Below, in pieces: positions 38,732-48,637 of a DNA stretch of 64,000 nt. The DNA is taken from positions 930,001 to 994,000 of the forward strand of contig NZ_LXYO01000023.1 in assembly GCF_001650915.1 (NCBI RefSeq), written 5' to 3'. The DNA is from Marinobacter sp. EhC06. Its GTDB lineage: Bacteria > Pseudomonadota > Gammaproteobacteria > Pseudomonadales > Oleiphilaceae. Position 1 is the first letter of the stretch, and every line of letters begins with the position of its first letter. Below the pieces are notes generated by a model. That model ran no database searches. It had not been told where the DNA came from and saw nothing but the letters and a program-made list of their open reading frames with translations. A program made the position numbers and the translations under genes.

Positions 38732-41700
38732 ATGGATCCGAGAGAACGTCGTAGCAGCCCCCGCCAACCCATCAAGCTTGCCGCCCAGATTGATCTGGGA
38801 ACCGGTGAAGCCTGGCCGTGTCAGATCGCGGATTTCTGCGCGGAGGGGCTTTTCGTCCGTTATTCGAGCGAAACCTCCAAAAAGCTGGACCGCGCCTTTG
38901 CTTCCGGCACGCCGCCGGAACTGATTGTGCGTTTCCGTGGCCTGGACGGCGCCCGACGTCATGAACTTCATGTCAGTATTGTTCGCCGTATTGATGGCGC
39001 CATGGGGGTCAATTTCAGCCGTCCGAACCCGGAGGCGGTTGATGCCATGCTGCAACAGTGCGGTGGCTCCCGCCGACAGGATCGCTCTTCTCTCCGTGCC
39101 CCCAGCGACCGGGTCCAGTTCGTCCTGCACCAGTCTGCCAAGGCCGTGATCCAGTTCATCGAGCCGTTGATGGACGCCTGTTTCGTGCAGATGGTGGAGG
39201 GCCTGAAGCAGGCAGCCCAGAAAGCCTCGAATGACCAACAGGCCAATGAGTACATGGACGCCTCCGGCCAGATCCAGGCCCGGCAACGGGTGATCTGGCA
39301 CCAGATGGCGCGAAGCCTGGAATCGCCGTTGAAGCCCGCCCCTAAAGGATTCCCCGGCTCCGAGCTGTCGGTGGTGGACAAGGGCGAGTTCGAGGACTGG
39401 CTGACCATCCGGGTGATGGTGACCAAGGCGGATACCCAGTATCGTGGCGACCTGCTGCAGCTGAAGCTACGGCTGGACAAACTTGGAATCGCCAACGCCA
39501 CGGGCCACCACAACCCCCTCGGGCCATCTCTGGTCTGCGAAGCGTTCCACCATGGCCTTAACCAGCTCAAGGCTTCCCGGGAGGTGGAGAAGGTCTGCCT
39601 GCGGGTGTTTGAACAGACAGTGCTGCAACAGCTGGGTCCCCTTTATAAAGAACTGAACGATATCCTGATACGCCATGGCGTTCTGCCAGACCTGGATCTC
39701 AGCAAGTATCTGAGCGAGCAGGCCGGGGCGAAGCCGGAGGAAACGAAGGAGCAGGTTCAGCCAGAGCCCGTTGCGGAGGAGAGTGCATCTGCGAGGTTGA
39801 AATCCGAGCCAAAAGCGGATGAGGGTACTGCCAGACAGGCCCAGCCACGCCGGAAACCCGGAATGTTGGGCGGCGAATTCCGAGGCTACGCCCAGGCCGC
39901 CCAGACTGCATTCGCAACCGTACGCAATCTGCTCAACACACTAAGCGCGAGCCGTGTAGCCCGGGGCGATCCGGAACCCATGCCGTTTCAGCCAAACGCC
40001 AGACCACTATCGCCCGGAGAACTCCAGCGGGAGCTTCAGCAGTTGCAGTCACAGACCGTTGAAGCGGGTGAAGAGCTCGCGCCGTTGAAGGACCGGGTGG
40101 TAGAGAAGGTCAAGGCGAGCGGTGACAACAGGCTGGATGAGGAGCAGCAGGAAACGGTCGATGTGGTCGACCGCTTTTTCAAGTCAGTGGTGGAGAGCCC
40201 TAAACTCAGTGAGTACGCACAGCAGCGTATGCGGCAGTTGGAAGTGCCCGTTCTGAAAGTTGTCATGCGCGACCCCGCGTTCTTTGATGATCAGGACAGC
40301 CCGGTTCGGGGGGTGATGAACCGCCTGGCCCAATTGGGAGTCAAGGGTGGCCGTATCAATCCGGTGGTTCAGCGACGGGTTGATGAGCTGGTACAGCGGA
40401 TTACCACGGATTTTGAGCAGGACACCGGAGTATTTGAGCATACGGTTCAGGAGCTGGACACTCTGATCGACCGTCAGAATCTCGTCTATCGCAGGAACGT
40501 CGAGCGTGTTACAGCGGCGGCAGAAGGCGCCCAGAAGGTGGCCGAATCCAAAAAGGCCGTGTCCGAGGTGCTGGATCAGAAACTGGGCGGGCGCAAGGTG
40601 CCCAAGGCCGTGCTTAGTCTGTTGGACGGCGGTTGGCGGGACCTGCTTTCTCTGACCTGGATCCGGCAGGGACCGGACAGTCAGCTCTGGCAGGATTATC
40701 TGGCGGTGATCGATTCCTTGCTGTCCTTCGCTGACGATCCCAACAGTTCCATCAACCTGCCGGAATTGCTGAGGGTCATCCAGGATGGCCTGGCTTCCAT
40801 TTCCAGCAACCATATGCCGTCTTCGCAAATCCGGGACGAGCTCAAGCAGTTCCTGGTCCGCAGCCCGGAAAAAAGTCCCGAACTGGTTGAGGTGCCGCCG
40901 GCCAAGCCGGAGCAAGCGGACACGAAGAAGCTGTCCGATCGGGAACAGCGCAGCCTTCAGCGCTGGATCAACCGGGCTCAGCAATTGCGCACCGGTGATT
41001 GGCTCCGGGACCAGGAAAACCCCAACGAGCCCCAGTACATCCGCCTGGTCTGGATTGCCCGCGGATTCAGCCGTTTCGTGTTTGTGAACCATCAGGGCAT
41101 GCGTGTGGTGGAGCTGGAGCTTGAGGCACTGGCCCGGCAAATGCGCAAGGGGATTATTGTTCCCGACAGCCAGTATGAGCGGCCGCTGGTGGATGAAAGC
41201 ATCGACCGGATGGTTCGCAAGGTCTACGACCAGCTTTCCTGGGCCTCCACCCATGATGAACTGACCGGCCTTCTGGGGCGACGGGAATTCGAACGCATGC
41301 TGGATCAGCAACTGGCCCGCCGGGAATTCGAACGCATGCTGGATCAGCAACTGGCCCGCCGGGAAGATGAGCGCTCCCTGGTGCGCCTGGATCTTCGCCG
41401 CTTCCGCCTGCTGAACGATACTGCCGGCTACCAGGCCGGCGATGAGACCCTCAAACGGGTGGCGGATATTCTGCGCAGCCACGTGGGTGATGGTATGCCC
41501 GTGGCCAGACTGGCAGGCAATGAATTTGCCATGCTGGTGCCCTCCGAGAGTGCCAGCGATGCGGCCAGGGATCTGATCAGGGCAGTGGAGGCCGCCGAGT
41601 TCAGTTTTGGTGGTCGGGCCTATCGGCTTTCGGCCAGTGCCGGTGTGGTTCCCACTTTGCCGGCACTTGTCAGCGCAGAACGCTGGTTACGGGCCTCTGA

Positions 41701-42538
41701 ACAGGCGTTGGCAGCGTCCCGGCAGCAGGGCCATGGGAAGGTTTCGGAGTATGCTCTGGGTGCTGAAGATCAGTCGCGCCAGGAGCAGATCGCCGCCAAG
41801 GTTGCCAGTCTTAGTGACCTGAATGAAGAGCGCATGTTGCTGCGCTGCCAGAAAATCATACCGCTGCACGCGAACGCCTCCATGGCGGCGCAGTATGAGG
41901 TGCTGATCAGCATGTACGATGATGAGGGCACCCTGATCACTGGCCGGGACTTCGTCCGCATGGCCGAGCGCTATGACCGTATGCAGGCGGTAGATCGCTG
42001 GGTGGTCGGTCACATGCTGGACTGGCTCAGGGAACAGGCGCCAGACCCGAGGCACTTCGGCGGTGTCTGTATTAACCTGTCCGGCTACTCCATGAACGAT
42101 CAGTCGCTGCTGGAATTCATCTATGAGAAGCTGAGTGAGAAGGATGCGCCCATTGAGCGGCTTTGGTTCGAGCTTACCGAAGCTTCGGCGATCAACGACG
42201 TTCAGTCGGTGGCCGATTTCATAGTTGAGATGAAAGAACTCGGCTGCCGGTTCTGTCTGGGCAACTTCGGCAGCGGCCCAAGTTCGTTCGAATTCATGCG
42301 CTCGTTGCCGGTGGATCTGATCAAGATCGACAGTGCCTTTACCGGCCAGTTGGCAACCAGCGAGACCGATCGGGCGATGGTTCGCTCCATGGTGGATATG
42401 GCCCATTACATGCACCGGGAAGTGATTGCGTCCCAGGTTGAGTCCCGGGACGTTCTGGACATGCTTCGGCAACTGGGTGTGGACTACGCCCAGGGCTTCG
42501 TGGTCGAGAAGCCCCGTTTACTCGACAGCCTCACCTGA
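38732..42538 (+). CDS. PilZ-DUF1631-GGDEF-EAL multidomain protein with degenerate motifs
   Basis: A 1268-residue cytoplasmic protein. An N-terminal PilZ-like domain (ERRSSPRQPIKLAAQI) has its second motif altered to DFCAEGLF. A long DUF1631 region follows (to about residue 840). A GGDEF domain (about 840-1000) has AGNEF instead of GGDEF (near 929). A C-terminal EAL domain (about 1010-1268) has EVL near 1056, INLSGYS retained, and LGNFGSG where DDFGTG is expected. Neither cyclase nor full phosphodiesterase activity is likely, so a c-di-GMP-binding regulator is inferred. An exact 39-bp duplication lies at the start of the GGDEF domain. AGGTAG precedes the ATG. Confidence 0.85.
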   Translation: MDPRERRSSPRQPIKLAAQIDLGTGEAWPCQIADFCAEGLFVRYSSETSKKLDRAFASGTPPELIVRFRGLDGARRHELHVSIVRRIDGAMGVNFSRPNPEAVDAMLQQCGGSRRQDRSSLRAPSDRVQFVLHQSAKAVIQFIEPLMDACFVQMVEGLKQAAQKASNDQQANEYMDASGQIQARQRVIWHQMARSLESPLKPAPKGFPGSELSVVDKGEFEDWLTIRVMVTKADTQYRGDLLQLKLRLDKLGIANATGHHNPLGPSLVCEAFHHGLNQLKASREVEKVCLRVFEQTVLQQLGPLYKELNDILIRHGVLPDLDLSKYLSEQAGAKPEETKEQVQPEPVAEESASARLKSEPKADEGTARQAQPRRKPGMLGGEFRGYAQAAQTAFATVRNLLNTLSASRVARGDPEPMPFQPNARPLSPGELQRELQQLQSQTVEAGEELAPLKDRVVEKVKASGDNRLDEEQQETVDVVDRFFKSVVESPKLSEYAQQRMRQLEVPVLKVVMRDPAFFDDQDSPVRGVMNRLAQLGVKGGRINPVVQRRVDELVQRITTDFEQDTGVFEHTVQELDTLIDRQNLVYRRNVERVTAAAEGAQKVAESKKAVSEVLDQKLGGRKVPKAVLSLLDGGWRDLLSLTWIRQGPDSQLWQDYLAVIDSLLSFADDPNSSINLPELLRVIQDGLASISSNHMPSSQIRDELKQFLVRSPEKSPELVEVPPAKPEQADTKKLSDREQRSLQRWINRAQQLRTGDWLRDQENPNEPQYIRLVWIARGFSRFVFVNHQGMRVVELELEALARQMRKGIIVPDSQYERPLVDESIDRMVRKVYDQLSWASTHDELTGLLGRREFERMLDQQLARREFERMLDQQLARREDERSLVRLDLRRFRLLNDTAGYQAGDETLKRVADILRSHVGDGMPVARLAGNEFAMLVPSESASDAARDLIRAVEAAEFSFGGRAYRLSASAGVVPTLPALVSAERWLRASEQALAASRQQGHGKVSEYALGAEDQSRQEQIAAKVASLSDLNEERMLLRCQKIIPLHANASMAAQYEVLISMYDDEGTLITGRDFVRMAERYDRMQAVDRWVVGHMLDWLREQAPDPRHFGGVCINLSGYSMNDQSLLEFIYEKLSEKDAPIERLWFELTEASAINDVQSVADFIVEMKELGCRFCLGNFGSGPSSFEFMRSLPVDLIKIDSAFTGQLATSETDRAMVRSMVDMAHYMHREVIASQVESRDVLDMLRQLGVDYAQGFVVEKPRLLDSLT
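41282..41359 (+). repeat. exact 39-bp tandem duplication inside the GGDEF region
   Basis: 41282-41320 and 41321-41359 are identical and keep the frame, repeating the 13 residues REFERMLDQQLAR. The first six bases of a third unit follow. The inserted residues lengthen the first helix of the GGDEF domain by about three and a half turns. Confidence 0.96.
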
Positions 42539-42556
42539 TTCCGGCAGTCTTCCCCT

Positions 42557-43423
42557 ATGTCAAAACGCCATCCGATCATTGCGGTTACCGGTTCATCCGG
42601 CGCGGGAACCACCACGACCGGCCAGATTTTCAGCCGGATGTTCGCTAGTGAAGGGCTGAACGCCGCCATGGTCAGTGGTGACAGTTTCCATCGTTACAAT
42701 CGTGAGCAAATGGCCAGGCTGGCGGCCAAAGGCCAGTTCGGTGAGCGCAACCACTTCGCCCTGGCTGCCAATCACATCGACAAGCTGGAAGCGCTTTTCT
42801 ACGATTACGGTCACACCGGTAATGGCCGGTACCGGCAATACGTCCACGATGAAGATCGCAGGCTGGTTGAAGCCGGACACAAGCCAGGAACCTTTACGCC
42901 CTGGGGCCCCTTACCTGCCGATACCGATCTGCTTTTCTACGAGGGGTTGCACGGCGGCGTGGTCAGCGAGACCTGCAACATTGCCCAGTACGTGGACCTG
43001 CTGATCGGTGTGGTGCCTATCGTGAACCTCGAGTGGATCCAGAAGATCCATCGGGACACCCACAAGCGCGGATACAGTCAGGAAGCGGTGGTGGAAACCA
43101 TCATCAACCGCATGGACGACTATGTTCACGACATCGTTCCCCAATTTTCCCATACCCACATCAATTTCCAGCGCATTCCCCTGGTGGACACCTCCAATCC
43201 CTTTGTCGTCCGGGATGTGCCCACCGAGGACGAGAGCATGCTGGTGATCCGGTTCCGGGACCAGTCGGAAGTCGACTTTCCCTACCTGCTGCAGGTGATT
43301 GCCGGTAGCAGTCTGTCACGGCACGATACCCTGGTTATTCCGGGCACAAAAATGCCGCTGGCCATGGACCTGATTGTCAGGCCCATGGTGCAGCGGCTGA
43401 TGGCAAGGAAGCCGTTCGCCTGA
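42557..43423 (+). CDS. prkB: phosphoribulokinase-like P-loop kinase
   Basis: A 288-residue PRK/uridine-kinase superfamily protein with P-loop VTGSSGAGTTTT (about residues 10-21). VSGDSFHRYNREQM and FYEGLHGGVV correspond to substrate and base regions of bacterial phosphoribulokinase. No RuBisCO gene is in the window. PrkB-type proteins occur widely in gammaproteobacteria without a Calvin cycle, with unclear substrate, often near crp as here (2.7 kb away). Convergent with pirin, with four bases between. Confidence 0.85.
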   Translation: MSKRHPIIAVTGSSGAGTTTTGQIFSRMFASEGLNAAMVSGDSFHRYNREQMARLAAKGQFGERNHFALAANHIDKLEALFYDYGHTGNGRYRQYVHDEDRRLVEAGHKPGTFTPWGPLPADTDLLFYEGLHGGVVSETCNIAQYVDLLIGVVPIVNLEWIQKIHRDTHKRGYSQEAVVETIINRMDDYVHDIVPQFSHTHINFQRIPLVDTSNPFVVRDVPTEDESMLVIRFRDQSEVDFPYLLQVIAGSSLSRHDTLVIPGTKMPLAMDLIVRPMVQRLMARKPFA

Positions 43424-43427
43424 TCGG

Positions 43428-44276
43428 TCAGGCGGTCAGATGGCCGTCCCGGTAATCCCGGAGGGTCTGCTCAATCTCCTCCCGGGTGTTCATCACGAAT
43501 GGGCCGTACTGGACCACCGGTTCGCCGATAGGCTTACCGGCAATCAGCAGCAGTCGCGCCCCGGATTCTCCGGCACTGAGCGCAATCTGATCGCCGTTGT
43601 CAGCCAGAATGTTGGCGGCGCTGCGCTGCAATGAGCTTTCACCCAGGCTGGCCGTGCCCTCGTACAGGTACAGCATGGCGTTGTGACCTTCCGGGACCGG
43701 CAGGGTAAGACGTCCCTTGGGTGCCAGATGGATGTCAGCATAGACCGGTTGAGTACTGCCGCCCACCACGGCCCCCTCGCGGGGCTGGCCCTCGATCTCC
43801 AGGGAACCGGCGATAAGCTTCACTTTGCCACCGTCGAGGCTGATCTCGGGGATCTCTTCCGGCTGAATGTCCCGGTAGCCGGCGTCCGTCATTTTTTCCG
43901 CCGCCGGCAGATTCAGCCACAGTTGGAAACCACGCATCACGCCCTCTTCCTGCTGGGGCATTTCCGAATGGATTATGCCGCGGCCGGCGGTCATCCACTG
44001 CACACCACCGTTGCGCAGATCGCCCCGGTTCCCGAGATGGTCCTCGTGCAGCATGTGCCCCTCGATCATATAGGTCACGGTTTCGAACCCCCGGTGGGGG
44101 TGCGATGGAAAACCGGCGATATAGTCGGCGGCCTCGGCGGAACCGAACTCGTCCAGCATCAGGAACGGGTCCAGGCGAATGTTCTGCTGTTGACCGATGG
44201 AGCGCTTGATGCGCACGCCAGCTCCGTCGGAAGTTTCCAGGGCTGGAATAATCTGTTTCAGGGAACGCAGGGTCAT
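43428..44276 (-). CDS. pirin-family bicupin protein
   Basis: 282 residues with the pirin start GAGVRIKRSIGQ and the N-terminal metal-binding cupin with FPSHPHRGFETVTYMIEGHM, HEDHLGNRGDL and MTAGRGIIHSEMP. The histidines and glutamate for one Fe atom are present. Bacterial pirins include quercetinases and regulators of metabolism; the role here is unknown. GAGAGGAGGACACC precedes the ATG. Confidence 0.93.
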   Translation of the reverse strand: MTLRSLKQIIPALETSDGAGVRIKRSIGQQQNIRLDPFLMLDEFGSAEAADYIAGFPSHPHRGFETVTYMIEGHMLHEDHLGNRGDLRNGGVQWMTAGRGIIHSEMPQQEEGVMRGFQLWLNLPAAEKMTDAGYRDIQPEEIPEISLDGGKVKLIAGSLEIEGQPREGAVVGGSTQPVYADIHLAPKGRLTLPVPEGHNAMLYLYEGTASLGESSLQRSAANILADNGDQIALSAGESGARLLLIAGKPIGEPVVQYGPFVMNTREEIEQTLRDYRDGHLTA

Positions 44277-44411
44277 GGTGTCCTCCTCTCGTTAGCTCTT
44301 GGCTCTATTTAAACGGGATAGGAGGAGAGAATAAAACGCAGAAATCTGGCGGGTGACATCAAAAAAACTGAAGGACCCGTGACGCCCCGGGCGGGGCGCC
44401 ACAGGAGGCGA

Positions 44412-45206
44412 TCATTCGACGTTGCGGGAGTAAAAAATCTCAAGCATTTCCCGGCGCAGACGGTCCTCGATGGACTGTGCTTCGGCTGGGTCGAGATCAC
44501 CGGCGTTCACCCCGAACACATAGTTATCGAGGTTGAAATTCTTCAGCATCATCTTGGTGTGGAACAGGTTTTCCTGGTACACGTTCACATCGATCATCTG
44601 ATACGCGTTCTGGGTATCCTCGGTCAGATAGTTCTGGATCGAGTTGATGTCGTGATCAATGTAGTGCTTGGTGCCGTCCACATCACGGGTGAAGCCGCGA
44701 ACCCGGTAATCCACGGTGACCACATCGGAATCAAAGCTGTGGATCAGATAGTTCAGCACTTTCAGGGGTGAAATCAGACCACAGGTGGATACGTCGATGT
44801 CTGCCCGAAAGGTGCTCACGCCATCGTGGGGATGGCTTTCCGGATAGGTATGTACGGTGACATGGCTCTTGTCCAGGTGCGCCACAATGGTATCTGGCAG
44901 CGGGCCCGGAGATTCCTCGTTATCAGGCTCCTCGCCGTTGGTGAGCTCGTGCTCGGCGATCAGCATGGTGACCGAGGCACCGTGCGGCTCATAATCCTGG
45001 CGCGCGATGTTCAGGACGTTGGCGCCGATAATCTTGACGACGTCGGTCAGAATCTGGGTCAGACGCTCGGCGTTGTACATCTCGTCAATGTAGTCGATGT
45101 AAGCCGTGCGTTGTTCTTCGGTCTGCGCATAACAGATGTCGTAGATGTTAAAGCTCAGGGATTTGGTCAGGTTGTTGAAACCATGCAGCTGGAGTTTTGA
45201 TTCCAT
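44412..45206 (-). CDS. speD: S-adenosylmethionine decarboxylase proenzyme
   Basis: Provides decarboxylated AdoMet for spermidine synthesis. 264 residues, the length of the gammaproteobacterial class. The pyruvoyl-forming Ser lies in [16 protein letters not shown], where the chain cleaves itself. It is followed leftward by a G+C-rich hairpin region at 44385-44405 and T-rich sequence that may end transcription. The 248 bases upstream to osmC should hold its promoter. Confidence 0.96.
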   Translation of the reverse strand: MESKLQLHGFNNLTKSLSFNIYDICYAQTEEQRTAYIDYIDEMYNAERLTQILTDVVKIIGANVLNIARQDYEPHGASVTMLIAEHELTNGEEPDNEESPGPLPDTIVAHLDKSHVTVHTYPESHPHDGVSTFRADIDVSTCGLISPLKVLNYLIHSFDSDVVTVDYRVRGFTRDVDGTKHYIDHDINSIQNYLTEDTQNAYQMIDVNVYQENLFHTKMMLKNFNLDNYVFGVNAGDLDPAEAQSIEDRLRREMLEIFYSRNVE

Positions 45207-45454
45207 GCTCAGCCCCTCCGGATCGTGGAGATGAATGACTGCAGAGCTGCATTGCTGCGCTCTGCCGAGGCCGCCACCGACTACTGACCGGGTTGTTCAC
45301 CTTTTGCGCAGACCGGCGGAGAGGGTGCGTATTATGCACACCGCAAGTGATGTTGAATAGTATTTGCAATGACATTTTAGCATCCGTGATTTCCGCTGCA
45401 CCCGACCCCGGGGATTCGGCGCATGCCACGCGCTGAAGCGGTTTGTCCGGCCTG

Positions 45455-45877
45455 CTAATCGGCCTCGTGAACCTCGTAGGTGTGACTGATCTCAACGCCA
45501 GCCTGTTCCAGCATGATGGATGCTGAACAATACTTTTCTGCCGACAGGCTCACGGCCCGCTTCACCAGGTTTTCCTTGAGGCTGTTTCCGGTTACCACAA
45601 AATGCAGGTGAATCCGGGTAAATACAGCCGGTATCGCATCGGCCCGCTCGGCTTCAAGCTCGGCGTGGCAGGCAGTTACATCCTGCCGGCTTTTCTTCAG
45701 AATGCTCATGACATCAAATGCGGAGCAGCCTCCCAGCCCCATCAAAAGCATTTCCATCGGGCGCGGGCCGAGATTTTCGCCCCCGTGGTCCGGCGGGCCA
45801 TCAAGCTGGACGCTGTGGCCGCTGCCGCTGGTGGCTTTGAAACTGGCATTGCCTGTCCAGTCTACAGTTGCTTTCAT
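45455..45877 (-). CDS. OsmC-family protein
   Basis: 140 residues of the OsmC/Ohr superfamily. The first cysteine lies in LMGLGGCSAFDVMSIL; the second conserved cysteine lies in SAEKYCSASIML. Both peroxidatic cysteines are therefore present, and hydroperoxide reduction is plausible. The YhfA-like subgroup is common in gammaproteobacteria next to crp, and this gene is divergent from crp/vfr. The 265-base gap between them should contain both promoters. Confidence 0.9.
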   Translation of the reverse strand: MKATVDWTGNASFKATSGSGHSVQLDGPPDHGGENLGPRPMEMLLMGLGGCSAFDVMSILKKSRQDVTACHAELEAERADAIPAVFTRIHLHFVVTGNSLKENLVKRAVSLSAEKYCSASIMLEQAGVEISHTYEVHEAD

Positions 45878-46142
45878 GGGATGCTTCTCCGTTGTGATTG
45901 CGCGGGACGAACTTACGTCAAAGCCCCGACAAAGATGACCTGTGGCCGGATGCTAGCACAACCGGCCTCGCCAGGCAGGCTGATCACGGATACATGTTGT
46001 ATACTCTTTCCGGTTGCCCGCAACAGACCTTCTTGTTATAAGTTGCGGAGTTTTGCAATAAAAAAGAACGAACCCGCATGGAAAGCCGGGTGCATAACAA
46101 ACATTGGGACCCGCCAGTATCTGAGGAGGCACGACTCGCATT

Positions 46143-46784
46143 ATGGCCACTATCGTCAAGCCGGTTGAGCAGAAAACCAAGCATCTCGACTATTTCCTTT
46201 CGCAGTGCCATCGCCGCCGTTATCCAGCCAAGAGCACAATTATCTATGCCGGTGACAAGAGCGATTCACTGTTCTACATCGTCAAGGGATCGGTAACCGT
46301 CATTATTGAGGATGACGATGGTCGTGAGATGATCATGGCCTATCTGAACGCCGGCGACTTCTTCGGTGAGATGGGCCTGTTCGACAACATGGATTCCCGC
46401 AGTGCCTGGGTAAAGGCCAAGACCGAATGCGAAGTGGCGGAAATCAGCTACACCAAGTTCCGGGAAATTGCCCAACAGGATCCACGGGTTCTGTACTTCA
46501 TCGGCGAGCAGATGGCCTCCCGCCTGCGCCAGACCACCCGCAAGGTCGGCGACCTGGCGTTTCTGGATGTCACCGGGCGTGTTGCCCGTACCCTTCTGGA
46601 CCTGTGCAAGGAACCGGATGCCATGACCCATCCGGATGGCATGCAGATCAAGATCACCCGGCAGGAAATCGGCCGTATTGTTGGCTGCTCCCGGGAGATG
46701 GTCGGCCGGGTACTGAAAACCCTGGAAGACCAGGGGCTGGTCAGGGTCAAGGGCAAGACCATGGTGGTTTACGGCACCCGCTGA
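46143..46784 (+). CDS. vfr: cAMP receptor protein (Crp/Vfr)
   Basis: A 213-residue global regulator closely resembling Pseudomonas Vfr. The cAMP pocket is visible as [12 protein letters not shown] and SAWVKAK (about residues 74-100); the C-terminal helix-turn-helix is [20 protein letters not shown] (about 170-189). GGAGG lies 13 bases before the ATG, which is longer than usual, but no other start fits the family length. Divergent from osmC, with a terminator after it. Confidence 0.95.
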   Translation: MATIVKPVEQKTKHLDYFLSQCHRRRYPAKSTIIYAGDKSDSLFYIVKGSVTVIIEDDDGREMIMAYLNAGDFFGEMGLFDNMDSRSAWVKAKTECEVAEISYTKFREIAQQDPRVLYFIGEQMASRLRQTTRKVGDLAFLDVTGRVARTLLDLCKEPDAMTHPDGMQIKITRQEIGRIVGCSREMVGRVLKTLEDQGLVRVKGKTMVVYGTR

Positions 46785-46810
46785 GTCTGACCAATCACCC
46801 TGTTTTCCGG

Positions 46811-46838
46811 AAGGCCGCTTTCAACAGCGGCCTTTTTC
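46811..46838 (+). terminator. Rho-independent terminator after crp/vfr
   Basis: Stem AAGGCCGCT / AGCGGCCTT with a 6-nt loop and TTT after it. It lies 27 bases past the stop codon and could also act on the convergent modC transcript. Confidence 0.85.
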
Positions 46839-46877
46839 CTTGCTCAGCCAGCGTAGCCGGTTGCGGTGCCCAGGAAG

Positions 46878-47960
46878 CTAAGCTATCAGGGCAACGGATC
46901 GGATCTGCATCCAGACGTTCATGCCCGGCGCAAGACCGAGCTGGGCGACGGCTCGGGAGGTGAGTCTCGATAGTAATGGCGTCGGCCCGGCCAGAAGCCG
47001 AACCAGGCTGATGCCGGGCGCCACATCGGGATCAATCTGGTCGATGACTGCAGGCACGAGATTCTGGATGCTCTGGTCGGGATTCTCGGTCAGGGCAAGG
47101 CTGACATCCCGGGCCAGTACCCTTACCCGAACCTGGTCTCCCGTTTTTAGCCGGTGGTCACATCGCAGCCAGAGCTGGCCGCCATCGAACCGGAAAAGTG
47201 CCAGGTGCCAGTGGTCGTCAAGATCGATAATCTGGCCTTCCAGCAAGGCACCGGCGTCGTCCTGGACGCGGAACGGATTATCGATGCCGGCCAGGGTATC
47301 CCTCAGTGGCCCCTGCGCGACCACACGGCCTTCTTCCAGCATCACAATGTGATCCGCCAACCGGGCAACTTCTTCGGTTGAATGAGATACGTAGATAATC
47401 GGAATAGCCAGGGTATCGTGCAGCCGTTCGAGATAGGGAAGGATTTCCTGCTTGCTGTTGAGGTCCAGAGCGGACAGCGGCTCATCCATCAGCAATAGCC
47501 TTGGGCTGGTCAGCAGAGCACGGGCAATGGCCACCCGCTGGCGTTCACCACCAGAGAGGCCAACAGGCATGCGGTCCAGGTGTGATTCCAGTCCAAGCCA
47601 CCGCACGGCATCGTCGAATCCGATTTGTCGGTCGCCAGCCGGAATGCGCCGGTACCCGAATTCCAGATTCTTGCGCACGTTCAGGTGAGGGAACAGGTGG
47701 GTTTCCTGGAATACATAGGCCAGAGGCCGCTTGTGGACTGGCCGAATGAACGTCTCGGTTTGCCAGGGTTCGCCAAGGACGGTCATGGTACCGGGGGCGC
47801 TTTGCAGGCCGGCCATGCACCTTAACAGGGTGGTTTTGCCACACCCCGAATGCCCGAACAAGCCGGTGATGCCGGTGCCTGGCAAGGTCAGGTCTACGTC
47901 GAGGCCGAAGCCGGGGAATGTACACTGGAAGCGGGCACGGATGGTGTTGGAGGCGGTCAT
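46878..47960 (-). CDS. modC: molybdate ABC transporter ATP-binding protein
   Basis: 360 residues: an ABC ATPase with Walker A GHSGCGKTTLL, signature LSGGERQRVAIARAL and Walker B LLLMDEPLSALD. A C-terminal MOP/TOBE part (LKTGDQVRVRVLARDVSLAL) is typical of ModC. Last gene of modA-modB-modC; the start overlaps the modB stop codon (ATGA). No modE is nearby. Confidence 0.95.
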   Translation of the reverse strand: MTASNTIRARFQCTFPGFGLDVDLTLPGTGITGLFGHSGCGKTTLLRCMAGLQSAPGTMTVLGEPWQTETFIRPVHKRPLAYVFQETHLFPHLNVRKNLEFGYRRIPAGDRQIGFDDAVRWLGLESHLDRMPVGLSGGERQRVAIARALLTSPRLLLMDEPLSALDLNSKQEILPYLERLHDTLAIPIIYVSHSTEEVARLADHIVMLEEGRVVAQGPLRDTLAGIDNPFRVQDDAGALLEGQIIDLDDHWHLALFRFDGGQLWLRCDHRLKTGDQVRVRVLARDVSLALTENPDQSIQNLVPAVIDQIDPDVAPGISLVRLLAGPTPLLSRLTSRAVAQLGLAPGMNVWMQIRSVALIA

Positions 47961-48637
47961 CTGATCGCTCCAGAGCGGGCTTTGCCGTTAAGCGCGTAAA
48001 CAGTCACCAGCACCACGAAGGAGAATACCACCATGCCGGCGGACAGCCAGTGGGCCTCGGTGTATTCCAGCGATTCCACATGGTCGTAGATGGCGACAGA
48101 AAGCACCTTGGTTTCGCCCGGGATGTTGCCGCCGATCATCAGGATCACGCCGAACTCGCCAATGGTATGGGCAAAGGTCAGTACGGCGGCTGTTAGAAAG
48201 CCGTTCCGGGCCAGGGGCACGGCGACGAACAAAAACCGGTCCCAGGGCGCTGCCCGGAGCGTGGACGCGACTTCCATAAAGCCTTCACCAACTGCTTCGA
48301 AGGCGTTCTGTAGAGGTTGAACGGTAAAGGGCAGGGAATAGATGACCGACGCCACCACCAGGCCTTCGAAGGTAAATGGCAGCAGCCCGATACCCAGGGA
48401 CTGCGTCATCTGGCCCACCCAGCCTTCCGGCCCCATGACCAGCAGAAGATAGAAACCCAGCACGGTAGGCGGCAGAACCAGAGGCAGCGCAACCACGGCC
48501 GCTATCGGTTGCCGAAGCCAGTGTCGGGTCCGGGCCAGCCACCAGGCGATAGGGGTGCCGATCAACAGCAGCAGTACAGTGGTCGTCGTGGCCAGCTTCA
48601 ATGTCAGCCAGACCGGATCCCAGTAGGTTTCAAACAT
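47957..48637 (-). CDS. modB: molybdate ABC transporter permease
   Basis: 226 residues with five or six membrane segments and the ABC permease EAA loop (EVASTLRAAPWDRFLFVAVP). It overlaps modA and modC by a few bases on each side, so the three are translationally coupled. Confidence 0.95.
   Translation of the reverse strand: MFETYWDPVWLTLKLATTTTVLLLLIGTPIAWWLARTRHWLRQPIAAVVALPLVLPPTVLGFYLLLVMGPEGWVGQMTQSLGIGLLPFTFEGLVVASVIYSLPFTVQPLQNAFEAVGEGFMEVASTLRAAPWDRFLFVAVPLARNGFLTAAVLTFAHTIGEFGVILMIGGNIPGETKVLSVAIYDHVESLEYTEAHWLSAGMVVFSFVVLVTVYALNGKARSGAIR

Noticed and set aside
41282..41359. The 39-bp repeat as a CRISPR or VNTR array
   Set aside because: There are only two units, without spacers, inside an open coding frame.
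42557..43423. Phosphoribulokinase-like gene as evidence for a Calvin cycle
   Set aside because: No RuBisCO or other cycle gene is present, and PrkB-type proteins are common in heterotrophic gammaproteobacteria.
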